Positions 1-5,330 of a stretch of DNA of 5,335 nucleotides are shown piece after piece. The translations under genes were made by a program, and so were the position numbers. Position 1 is the first letter of the stretch. Every line of letters starts with the position of its first letter. Under the pieces are notes generated by a model. It saw nothing but the letters and a program-made list of their open reading frames with translations. It was not told the DNA's origin and made no database searches. This DNA is from Candidatus Nitrosopumilus sp. (lineage in GTDB: Archaea > Thermoproteota > Nitrososphaeria > Nitrososphaerales > Nitrosopumilaceae): the NCBI GenBank assembly GCA_029880665.1, contig JAOUNZ010000084.1, positions 1-5,335 of the forward strand, given 5' to 3'.

Positions 1-19
1 CAAGTTGTTTTAGCGTCAT
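1..19 (-). CDS. 5' end of the next gene, possibly cbf5/truB pseudouridine synthase (partial)
   Basis: An ATG at 17-19 on the minus strand overlaps the cmk TGA stop as ATGA, a common form of coupled start in this operon. It gives M-T-L-K-Q-L before the window ends. In many archaea the gene(s) after cmk are rpl14e and/or cbf5 (tRNA and H/ACA-guided rRNA pseudouridine synthase). From memory, thaumarchaeal Cbf5 begins in a similar way, so cbf5 is my guess. Six residues cannot prove it, and no clear ribosome binding site precedes the ATG. Confidence 0.45.
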
Positions 20-573
20 AGTAATTTTCTCACAGTTTCTTTTGCCACATCAATTACTTGCTGTGCAGAAAGATTGTCAGTGTCAATTATTAAATCAAAC
101 ACTGATTTATCATCGCCAAAATCAAAATCATATAGTTTTTTGTATAACGCTTTATTCTTGTCAAAACGTTTTTTTGTAATTTCGTATGCATCACTTGGGC
201 TCATGTTATCCCTCGATTGCATTCTTTTGGAGCTGCTTTCATGTGAGCCTTCCAGCCAGATTCTAATCCCGTCTTTTATCAGCCATGGAAGAGTATAACT
301 GGTAATTACCATTCCCCCTTCATTAAAGAGCAGGATTAATTTTTTATCCAGTTTTTTATCAAACTCTGAGTTTTGTTCACGTTGACTCAAAAATTTCATG
401 CCTTCTTCGGTATCCCACCAATCATCGCTGTCAGAATCAAAGCCTTGCTCTTTTGCCATTTCTTTTAGCACGTCTCCTCCACTAAGATATTGTAGTTGAA
501 ATTCTTCTGCTAATCCTTTAGCAACAGTTGTTTTGCCTACTGCAGGAGGACCAGAAATGACAATGGACTTCAT
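16..573 (-). CDS. cmk: Archaeal-type cytidylate (CMP) kinase
   Basis: This 185-residue P-loop kinase fits the archaeal cytidylate kinase family, which phosphorylates CMP/dCMP with ATP. The Walker A motif is GPPAVGKT (8-15), then S-G-G-D-V-L-K-E-M-A-K (31-41), the typical segment of the family ('saGdifRemA'). The I-R-I-W-L-E-G strand (103-109), an Arg/Lys-rich lid (K116, R117, R121, K134-R136) and D-L-I-I-D-T-D-N-L (160-168) near the end match archaeal Cmk in order and spacing. Odd points are T-S-Y-T-L-P-W (91-97) where relatives have E-G-R-L-A-G-W, and an acidic insert with two Trp (46-58). The ATG at 573 shares its A with the DUF106 stop (TGATG), so translation is probably coupled; a TTG one codon upstream is less likely. 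No clear Shine-Dalgarno motif is seen. Family assignment is good, exact substrate less certain. Confidence 0.85.
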   Translation of the reverse strand: MKSIVISGPPAVGKTTVAKGLAEEFQLQYLSGGDVLKEMAKEQGFDSDSDDWWDTEEGMKFLSQREQNSEFDKKLDKKLILLFNEGGMVITSYTLPWLIKDGIRIWLEGSHESSSKRMQSRDNMSPSDAYEITKKRFDKNKALYKKLYDFDFGDDKSVFDLIIDTDNLSAQQVIDVAKETVRKLL

Positions 574-1199
574 CAACCGAGATCCATTGATGTTTTTGTT
601 AATTTCATTATAATCCCACTAAATGAGATTGATGAAAGAAAGTACCAGGCCCAAAGATACAAAGCATTTTCTTTACCAAAGCAAACATGACCTTCTTCTA
701 ATGCTTGGGCAGCAGTACATGTTAATTGAAAGAAATCTCCTGGGATGACATTTAGTGATATTGGGGAAAGCGCAACAGTGTAAGCAAACAGTTGGGGCAA
801 TACAAGATAGAATATCAAAATTAAAGGAACAAAGGTAATCAGCATTGGCCTCATGTTCATCTGCATCATCTCCATTGACATTTTGTTCATGTATGCAGAT
901 TTTTTTCCTAGTTCGTTTATCTTTGCCTGATCTTTAGCCCTCATTGCAGCCATCCTTTCTTTTTGCCATCCTCGTGTCTCTTTCATAATGCGTTTGAGTT
1001 TTACTTGGTCAACCATCTTTTTTCTAACTGCAGCGTTAAAGAGATTAAGCAAGATGCCAAATCCGGCTACTGCAAACATGCCAAGAATCAACCCTTTGAC
1101 TATAGGGTCATCACTTCCCAAGGTATGGCTTCCTTGACCAAGAAAATCCAGCTGAAGGTGTATTGAGTCGATAAAGAGTAGAATAAAGTTAAAGTCCAT
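573..1199 (-). CDS. DUF106 / EMC3-TMCO1-like membrane insertase subunit (Oxa1 superfamily)
   Basis: This 208-residue membrane protein fits DUF106, the archaeal branch of the Oxa1/YidC/Get1/EMC3/TMCO1 superfamily that helps insert membrane proteins. Helix 1 lies at about 36-57, followed by a long charged segment (58-103, K-K-M-V-D-Q-V-K-L-K-R, R-G-W-Q-K-E-R) that should form the cytosolic coiled coil. A Met-rich stretch follows (104-119, eight Met). Helix 2 is at about 118-142 and helix 3 at about 179-199. The loop between helices 2 and 3, expected outside the cell, has Cys161 and Cys173. Three helices with a coiled coil after the first is the family layout. The ATG at 1199 has AGGA (minus strand 1212-1209, 9-nt spacer) and lies 3 nt past the adkA stop. 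Its place next to secY suits a role in membrane protein biogenesis; that role is inferred from the family. Confidence 0.88.
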   Translation of the reverse strand: MDFNFILLFIDSIHLQLDFLGQGSHTLGSDDPIVKGLILGMFAVAGFGILLNLFNAAVRKKMVDQVKLKRIMKETRGWQKERMAAMRAKDQAKINELGKKSAYMNKMSMEMMQMNMRPMLITFVPLILIFYLVLPQLFAYTVALSPISLNVIPGDFFQLTCTAAQALEEGHVCFGKENALYLWAWYFLSSISFSGIIMKLTKTSMDLG

Positions 1200-1202
1200 T
1201 TT

Positions 1203-1781
1203 TTACAGTCCTATTGCCTTGATTATTTTATTTGCCGCCTCATCAACCTTTCCCTCACCATTCAGAATATGCTTTACTGGAGAGCCAGTAATAACAGCAC
1301 ATGCAGAAATCATGCCTGATTGAACATCCAGTTCTTTTTTGATGTTAGATAAGGTAATCTTATCTCTATTACGCGTATCATCTGTCATTCGTCTATTGTA
1401 GATTTCTTCAGGTTTTGCAGAGATGGAAACGAAGTTTGTGGGTTTGATGATTTTTAGAACATGTTCAGGCAATCCTGGATAGTATCCTTCCGGAGAGGTG
1501 ATAAATGCATGGGTATCAATAATTATGACATCGTCATTTCGGGATGCAATTTTTTCTGCGGCAATTTTCTGCAGTCGTTGTTGTTCTGCAACAGGTAATT
1601 TTCGAAGCTCATCTCTGTCAGTAAGCCCGTTTTCTTTTGCAACTTCAAACATCAAAGTTCCAAAGCTTATCATACCAACACTTTTTTTATTGTCAGTCAA
1701 TATCTTTACGATTTTTGATAACAATGTGGTCTTTCCAACACCCGGAATGCCTACCATCACGATTTTTTTATTTTCTACCAA
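1203..1781 (-). CDS. adkA: Archaeal-type adenylate kinase AdkA
   Basis: This 192-residue P-loop kinase interconverts ATP + AMP and 2 ADP in the cytoplasm. It is of the archaeal AdkA type, not the bacterial Adk type. The Walker A motif is GIPGVGKT (11-18, counted from the chosen start), preceded by the hydrophobic strand K-I-V-M-V. F-G-T-L-M (40-44) and the D-E-L-R-K-L-P (57-63) segment typical of AdkA follow. D-T-H-A-F (89-93) follows a hydrophobic strand V-I-I-I. The arginine-rich lid is N-R-R-M-T-D-D-T-R-N-R-D (129-140). No ATG stands before the P-loop strand: the first ATG (1757) would cut into it. The TTG at 1781 gives the expected length and has GGTG with a 6-nt spacer. TTG 1808 or GTG 1790 are alternatives. 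The gene overlaps secY by 14 nt, and secY-adkA adjacency is a known archaeal arrangement. Confidence 0.93.
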   Translation of the reverse strand: MVENKKIVMVGIPGVGKTTLLSKIVKILTDNKKSVGMISFGTLMFEVAKENGLTDRDELRKLPVAEQQRLQKIAAEKIASRNDDVIIIDTHAFITSPEGYYPGLPEHVLKIIKPTNFVSISAKPEEIYNRRMTDDTRNRDKITLSNIKKELDVQSGMISACAVITGSPVKHILNGEGKVDEAANKIIKAIGL

Positions 1782-3198
1782 GTAAAGCACCCAAACGCGG
1801 CATGACAACTTCTACTTGTTCTCTAACTAACTGTGTGTAGTAATTGATAAGAATATCTACCATAAGTAAAATTCCGATTCCAGAACCAAACACACCAAGA
1901 ACATCGGAGACACCTGCTAAGAGACCCAAAATTGCAGAGCCAATAATTGTAACCGATGGGATGTATTTGTTCAGTAATGCTTCAACGGGTGCATTTGATC
2001 TTCTGAATCCGGGGATTTGTACATCTGCATCAAGCAAATTCTGAGCTGCGCTCTTTGGAGACAGACCTCCAAGCTCAACCCATAACCTGCCAAACAAAAT
2101 TACAATTCCAACCATAAACAAAACATAGCCTACAGCTCTCATTGGATCCAAAGCTGCAACATCTAAACCTCGTGGTGGAGTGATATAGTAGATAAGACCA
2201 CCTATAGGAGTAGATGGGCTTGTCGGATCAAATTGTGCAATAAAGTTAATGAAGAAATCATTATTTCGTGGGTTCATGTTTGCCCACAACATTTGGAATA
2301 TGAAAACGGCATTTGCAGTTAAGGCAGATGCCAAGATAACTGGAATGTTAGAAACATACATCAATTTAATTGGATAGACAGCAGAAAATCCTCTATACTT
2401 AGTAGAGACAATTGGAATTTCAATTTTCATACCCTGTGTAAATACAAGTATTAGCAATATTCCACCGGTCAAAAATATACCAAATATGCTAGGCAGACTA
2501 TTAGCACGAAATATGGTATTGGATATATCACCAGCCATGATAGATTGTCCTAGATATGGGATGATGCCTATAGCACCACCATCACCTGCAGGCAGAGGAC
2601 TAAACAAACTCCAAAGAATTTGTTGAGCAACACCTGCCATAATGAACAAGCTGATTCCGCTGCCTAGGCCCCATCCCTTTTGAATTAGTTCATCCAAGAA
2701 CATAATTAAGATAGACGCTGCCATTAATTGGCCAATCATGACATACAAGAAGTATGGCTCACTTACACCAGGACCATAAACTGCAATAGCATATACTATG
2801 GACTCAGCGACAATTACAACATATGTAACCAATTTTGTAGCTGTCTGAAAGATTCCTCTTTCTTCAGGTTTTTTGAAATCAAATTTGAGGATGTCTGAGC
2901 CTCTCAATAATTGCATCAAGAGTCCAGCTGTGACTATGGGGCCAATCCCCAGTTCAACCAAAGTGCCCTGTTGTGATGCAAAAATTACCCTAGCAAATGC
3001 TAAAAAGTCAAACTGTGGTGCTGTTGCGCCAAACAATGGAGTCTGACCCATTATCATGTAGATCAGTAATGCAATTCCACACCAAAGCAGTCTAGTAGGT
3101 AGTGAGATTTTCTTTTTTGGTTTTGGAACCTGAGGAATGTATGGTTCTGCTTTAAAAACAACTTTTCGTATAATAGTAGTGATACTACCTTCAGCCAT
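1768..3198 (-). CDS. secY: Protein translocase subunit SecY (Sec61 alpha homologue)
   Basis: This 476-residue protein is the archaeal protein-conducting channel, which with SecE and Sec61-beta moves proteins across or into the membrane. Ten membrane helices can be placed at about 36-52, 77-98, 118-140, 149-168, 175-195, 237-255, 275-302, 353-372, 412-430 and 434-452. The stretch after helix 1 (about 53-75) corresponds to the plug region. The SecY signature lies in helix 2 (G-P-I-V-T-A-G-L-L-M-Q-L-L at 86-98). The ribosome-facing loops are recognisable: K-Y-R-G-F (267-271) between helices 6 and 7, and the I-P-G-F-R-R motif (395-400) between helices 8 and 9. The ATG at 3198 is chosen because GAGGTG lies 10 nt ahead. 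A TTG at 3222 would add eight residues but has its start upstream of that site. The gene overlaps uL15 by 8 nt and probably AdkA by 14 nt. Confidence 0.97.
   Translation of the reverse strand: MAEGSITTIIRKVVFKAEPYIPQVPKPKKKISLPTRLLWCGIALLIYMIMGQTPLFGATAPQFDFLAFARVIFASQQGTLVELGIGPIVTAGLLMQLLRGSDILKFDFKKPEERGIFQTATKLVTYVVIVAESIVYAIAVYGPGVSEPYFLYVMIGQLMAASILIMFLDELIQKGWGLGSGISLFIMAGVAQQILWSLFSPLPAGDGGAIGIIPYLGQSIMAGDISNTIFRANSLPSIFGIFLTGGILLILVFTQGMKIEIPIVSTKYRGFSAVYPIKLMYVSNIPVILASALTANAVFIFQMLWANMNPRNNDFFINFIAQFDPTSPSTPIGGLIYYITPPRGLDVAALDPMRAVGYVLFMVGIVILFGRLWVELGGLSPKSAAQNLLDADVQIPGFRRSNAPVEALLNKYIPSVTIIGSAILGLLAGVSDVLGVFGSGIGILLMVDILINYYTQLVREQVEVVMPRLGALLGRK
1788..1791 (-). promoter_or_regulatory. 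Probable ribosome binding site of adkA (GGTG)
   Basis: GGTG on the minus strand (within GGGTG) lies inside the secY 3' end, 6 nt ahead of the TTG at 1781. It matches the GGTG core of the archaeal anti-Shine-Dalgarno complement. It favours the TTG at 1781 over the ATG at 1757 or the more distant TTG at 1808. Only four bases match, so the support is modest. Confidence 0.45.
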
Positions 3199-3616
3199 TG
3201 TTAAGTAACACCTCTCCCCCAACAGCTTTTAGTTTCTCTTCTGCAGACGCCGTAAATTGTTGTACTTTGACGGAATATGCATTGACAAGTTTTCCGCCAC
3301 CAAGGAGTTTATCATATCCTGCACTTTCAAGGTCTATGATTTTCTTTCCTCCTTCTTCTTTGCCGAATTTTGTGTACAAGTCATCAAGATCCCTGAGGCT
3401 AGTCCATTTTTTTATAATATTTGGGTGAGGTGTTTTAGGTATATCATGACCATAATGATCTGGATCTTCTTTCAGCATAGTACTTCTATGATGCTTCTTC
3501 ATACCAGTAACTCCAAGACCACCTTTATGGCCGCTGGCACGGTGTTGACCTACTTGTCCCCATCCCATATGTCGTCCGCCTCTCAGTCTTCGAGTCTTTC
3601 TTAATCTTGTTGCCAT
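3191..3616 (-). CDS. rpl15: Large ribosomal subunit protein uL15 (L15)
   Basis: This 141-residue protein is archaeal uL15, a late-assembly large-subunit protein that packs deep against 23S rRNA. The N-terminal 45 residues are very basic and Gly-rich (R-L-R-K-T-R-R-L-R-G-G-R-H-M-G-W-G, then Q-H-R-A-S-G-H-K-G-G), the extended rRNA-penetrating arm typical of the family. The globular C-terminal part (about 60-141) includes I-I-D-L near 92-95, the K-L-L-G-G-G-K-L segment at 103-110 that matches the conserved L15 'kvLG.G.l' region, and A-E-E-K-L-K-A-V-G-G near 125-134. The ATG at 3616 sits one base after the uL30 stop; a weak AAGGA motif (minus strand 3633-3629, 12-nt spacer) may help initiation. 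The last 8 nt overlap the secY start, so reinitiation or coupling to SecY synthesis is likely. Confidence 0.95.
   Translation of the reverse strand: MATRLRKTRRLRGGRHMGWGQVGQHRASGHKGGLGVTGMKKHHRSTMLKEDPDHYGHDIPKTPHPNIIKKWTSLRDLDDLYTKFGKEEGGKKIIDLESAGYDKLLGGGKLVNAYSVKVQQFTASAEEKLKAVGGEVLLNNG
3209..3214 (-). promoter_or_regulatory. Strong ribosome binding site of secY (GAGGTG)
   Basis: GAGGTG on the minus strand, preceded by a run of G, is the best Shine-Dalgarno match in the window and lies inside the uL15 3' end. The spacer to the ATG at 3198 is 10 nt. The site decides the secY start: a TTG at 3222 lies upstream of it and could not use it. Confidence 0.75.
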
Positions 3617-3617
3617 A

Positions 3618-4085
3618 TTATATCATATTCCTTACTAGATTGCCAAGATCCTTGTTTTGTCCAAGAACACCTTTCTGTCCATACAACCTCTTGGTACTTC
3701 TTTTGAATCCAAACCTTGGTGGTGAAAGAGCAAACCAAGGTTTCAGAGGTTTTAATTTTGATAAAGTTGCCTTGCCTTCAGACAAAGCTGTTGCCAATTC
3801 TTCAGAACTTGCAAATCCAAGATCCTTTAAATCGTCCACAGTGATTTTTTGATAGCCATCTTTTCTTGCTTTTTTGTCAATCAATTCTTTTGCCAGAGAT
3901 GCGTCAAGTTCAACCCAGGCAACATAATGTTGTACCTTTTTTAGCATTCCCAAAGTATTATCTTTTGCAGGCAAAATTGTTGCACGGTATTTTTTATCCA
4001 GTTTTAATAGAGCCATAGTGGTTGTAGCCCAGTATGGACAGTCAGCTTGGCCTTTTATTCTAACAACAAGATATGCATCTGCCAT
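3618..4085 (-). CDS. rpl30: Large ribosomal subunit protein uL30 (L30)
   Basis: This 155-residue protein is the long archaeal/eukaryotic form of uL30 (eukaryotic L7 type); bacterial L30 has only about 60 residues. The N-terminal ferredoxin-like L30 domain covers about 4-60: YLVVRIKG at 5-12, then a short helix with T-T-T-M-A-L-L-K-L (21-29), then K-Y-R-A-T-I-L-P (32-39) and the helix N-T-L-G-M-L-K-K-V (43-51) closing with Y-V-A-W-V-E-L-D. The archaeal C-terminal extension (about 61-155) has I-T-V-D-D-L (81-86) and a basic end with P-P-R-F-G-F-K-R-S (122-130). It binds 23S rRNA in the large subunit. The ATG at 4085 has AAGGT (minus strand 4099-4095) with a 9-nt spacer and lies 6 nt after the uS5 stop. 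uL15 follows after a single base. Confidence 0.96.
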   Translation of the reverse strand: MADAYLVVRIKGQADCPYWATTTMALLKLDKKYRATILPAKDNTLGMLKKVQHYVAWVELDASLAKELIDKKARKDGYQKITVDDLKDLGFASSEELATALSEGKATLSKLKPLKPWFALSPPRFGFKRSTKRLYGQKGVLGQNKDLGNLVRNMI

Positions 4086-4091
4086 TTTTCA

Positions 4092-4805
4092 TCAACCTTG
4101 ACTAAATGTCTGTCTAAGACAATCCAATATAGCTTTTGAAGTGGAATTCATTGTAGGTGTAGAGCCTTTTGCAGTAGTCCATGCATCTTTTAGACCTGCC
4201 AATTCCAATAATCGTTTAATTTTACCACCTGCAACCAGACCCAATCCACGTGGTGCAGGGATAATTTCAATTGTGACACTGCCGCCTTTTCCTCTAACTT
4301 TGAATGGCACTGAATGTTTTTGATCACATCTACATTCCCAACTGCCGCATCCCATCTTGATTGGGTTGACATTAAGATAGGCCTGACTTGTTGCTTTTTC
4401 AATAGCAATTCTCATTTGTTTTGATTTTCCTTGTCCAATTCCCAAATAACCATTTTCATTTCCAGTTGCAACAATGGCTTTGAATCTGGTTGACTGCCCA
4501 TTAGAAGTCATTTTTTGGATTATTCCAACATCTACAACTTCACTTTTCAAATCAGGAAGTAATTTCTTTATTATTCCAGATTCTTGAATTCTTAATCCTA
4601 ATTCAATAATTTCTTCTAGCGACGTAATCTCACCTGATGCAACTTTTTGTCCTAGGACCGTTTTTGGAACCCAAACTTCTTCTTCTTGGTCCCTTCTTGG
4701 TCTTCTTGGTCTGTCACCACCTTTAGATCCTCCTGGTGGACCTCCTCCATAGACAGCAGGACCTTTGCCTCGTTGACCTCCTTTAGACTGGGCTGTTTGG
4801 CTCAT
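4092..4805 (-). CDS. rps5: Small ribosomal subunit protein uS5 (S5)
   Basis: This 237-residue protein is archaeal uS5, a small-subunit protein near the mRNA entry channel that contributes to decoding fidelity. Residues 1-43 form a low-complexity Gly/Pro/Arg-rich tail ending in an acidic E-E-E. The conserved part starts at W-V-P-K-T (45-49) and runs through the S5 N-terminal dsRNA-binding-like domain (about 85-150, with F-K-A-I-V-A-T-G-N and G-I-G-Q-G-K-S-K near 108-129). It then has the archaeal CGSWECRC box (153-160) and the C-terminal domain with I-I-P-A-P-R-G-L-G-L at 181-190. Archaeal S5 is, from memory, somewhat shorter; the excess is in the tail. The ATG at 4805 is preceded by GAGGT (minus strand 4819-4815) with a 9-nt spacer, which supports the full-length tail. 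The start follows the uL18 stop by 2 nt, so translation is probably coupled. Confidence 0.96.
   Translation of the reverse strand: MSQTAQSKGGQRGKGPAVYGGGPPGGSKGGDRPRRPRRDQEEEVWVPKTVLGQKVASGEITSLEEIIELGLRIQESGIIKKLLPDLKSEVVDVGIIQKMTSNGQSTRFKAIVATGNENGYLGIGQGKSKQMRIAIEKATSQAYLNVNPIKMGCGSWECRCDQKHSVPFKVRGKGGSVTIEIIPAPRGLGLVAGGKIKRLLELAGLKDAWTTAKGSTPTMNSTSKAILDCLRQTFSQG
4095..4099 (-). promoter_or_regulatory. Ribosome binding site of uL30 (AAGGT)
   Basis: AAGGT on the minus strand, placed just before the uS5 stop codon, has a 9-nt spacer to the uL30 ATG. It partly matches the AGGTGAT core expected from the archaeal 16S rRNA 3' end. Confidence 0.55.
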
Positions 4806-4807
4806 TT

Positions 4808-5290
4808 CTACTTGACCTCACTATCAATTGAGGATTTTATTTTTGAGATTTCGTTTTTAACAGTAAGATGTTCACCGTTTATCCTCTCAGTAGCAGGAAA
4901 TGTTTCTTCATCAGCTGGGACTTTAATACCTGCATCAACTATACCTTTGAGAGCAGCTGCAACTCTTTGAGTATACCTTCTAGTCCCAGTGTATAGGATC
5001 GCATCCTTTGCTCCTTGACCTAAGGCTTTCTTGCCAGCCAAGTATCCTGTAAGATATGCTGCAGGAATGCTCTTTCTGGAACCTTTCCATCCCTTCTCAA
5101 GTAAAGATCTAGAATGCGCAGATGCAATTACTTTGTCACCAGCCATTCCAGGCTTGAGAATTTGAACTTGAGTGTTTTCATTAGTAATATTTACAGTGAT
5201 AAAATCACGTTTACCCATCAACATGGTTCCACGTTTCTTATAATTGGTCTTTTCCTCCCTTAACCTTCGTAATATTTTCGAATAAGCCAT
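4808..5290 (-). CDS. rpl18: Large ribosomal subunit protein uL18 (L18)
   Basis: This 160-residue protein is the archaeal form of uL18, the large-subunit protein that binds 5S rRNA in the central protuberance. The N-terminus is strongly basic (RRLREE, NYKKR, GKRDF within residues 8-30), as expected for the rRNA-binding tail. The core includes the S-A-H-S-R-S region near 57-62, the A-A-Y-L-T-G-Y-L-A-G-K-K stretch at 77-88, and the I-L-Y-T-G and R-Y-T-Q-R-V-A-A-A-L-K-G block at 98-116, all typical of archaeal and eukaryotic L18/L5. The C-terminus (about 125-160) is a charged tail. The ATG at 5290 is the natural start; the following residues MAYSKILRRLREEKTNYKKR fit the family N-terminus. It is the first gene in the window and is followed by uS5 after 2 nt. 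No Shine-Dalgarno-like motif is seen, so the mRNA may be leaderless. Identification is confident. Confidence 0.95.
   Translation of the reverse strand: MAYSKILRRLREEKTNYKKRGTMLMGKRDFITVNITNENTQVQILKPGMAGDKVIASAHSRSLLEKGWKGSRKSIPAAYLTGYLAGKKALGQGAKDAILYTGTRRYTQRVAAALKGIVDAGIKVPADEETFPATERINGEHLTVKNEISKIKSSIDSEVK
4815..4819 (-). promoter_or_regulatory. Ribosome binding site of uS5 (GAGGT)
   Basis: GAGGT on the minus strand lies inside the last codons of uL18, with a 9-nt spacer to the uS5 ATG. It matches the complement of the archaeal 16S rRNA 3' end (GAGGTGAT core). It supports the start that includes the low-complexity N-terminal tail of uS5. Confidence 0.7.
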
Positions 5291-5316
5291 CTATAGAAAC
5301 CGAGTTTGAAACTGCT

Positions 5317-5330
5317 CTTATATACGTTAA
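5317..5330 (-). promoter_or_regulatory. Putative archaeal BRE/TATA promoter for uL18 and the genes behind it
   Basis: Read on the minus strand, TTAACG (5330-5325) is followed directly by TATATAAG (5324-5317). The TATA centre lies about 30 nt from the A of the uL18 ATG. Archaeal transcription usually starts about 25-27 nt after the box A centre, so the transcript would have a leader of only a few bases or none. No Shine-Dalgarno-like motif precedes this ATG, in contrast to most genes further down, which fits a leaderless first gene. The TATATA core is palindromic, so orientation is uncertain. The WAA core of a BRE upstream favours the minus strand, while CTTATATA on the plus strand is the better box A match. 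This is inferred from sequence only; the uL18 gene might also be read from a promoter outside the window. Confidence 0.42.

Noticed and set aside
574..576. TTG start for cmk giving an extra leading Met
   Set aside because: The ATG directly after it fits the TGATG stop-start overlap better and the first strand needs no extra residue.
1761..1770. T-run on the plus strand as a terminator
   Set aside because: It reads as an A-run on the transcribed strand, lies in coding sequence at the secY/adkA overlap and has no hairpin.
1498..1840. Two overlapping plus-strand ORFs opposite adkA and the secY 3' end
   Set aside because: Both are antisense to conserved coding sequence, overlap each other in different frames and have no family signature.
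3199..3222. Eight-residue longer SecY from a TTG at 3222
   Set aside because: The strong GAGGTG site at 3209-3214 lies downstream of that TTG and correctly spaced for the ATG at 3198; the family N-terminus fits the ATG start.
3257..3604. Plus-strand 115-codon ORF opposite uL15
   Set aside because: It is antisense to a clearly conserved ribosomal protein, has a Ser/Phe/Cys-rich composition typical of reverse-strand shadows, and shows no recognisable motif.
3607..3852. Plus-strand 81-codon ORF opposite the uL30 C-terminus
   Set aside because: It is the reverse shadow of the basic uL30 end and has no domain resemblance.
4190..4408. Minus-strand 72-codon ORF in another frame of uS5
   Set aside because: It lies wholly within the conserved uS5 core and has no own start context or recognisable content.
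4686..4970. Plus-strand 94-codon ORF across the uL18/uS5 junction
   Set aside because: Its Ser/Phe-rich product is the complement of the Arg/Glu-rich coding strand; no conserved motif is seen.
5317..5324. Box A CTTATATA on the plus strand as a promoter for a divergent gene beyond the window
   Set aside because: The octamer is a good match, but no BRE-like AA stands upstream of it on that strand and any gene it would serve lies outside the window, so it cannot be supported.
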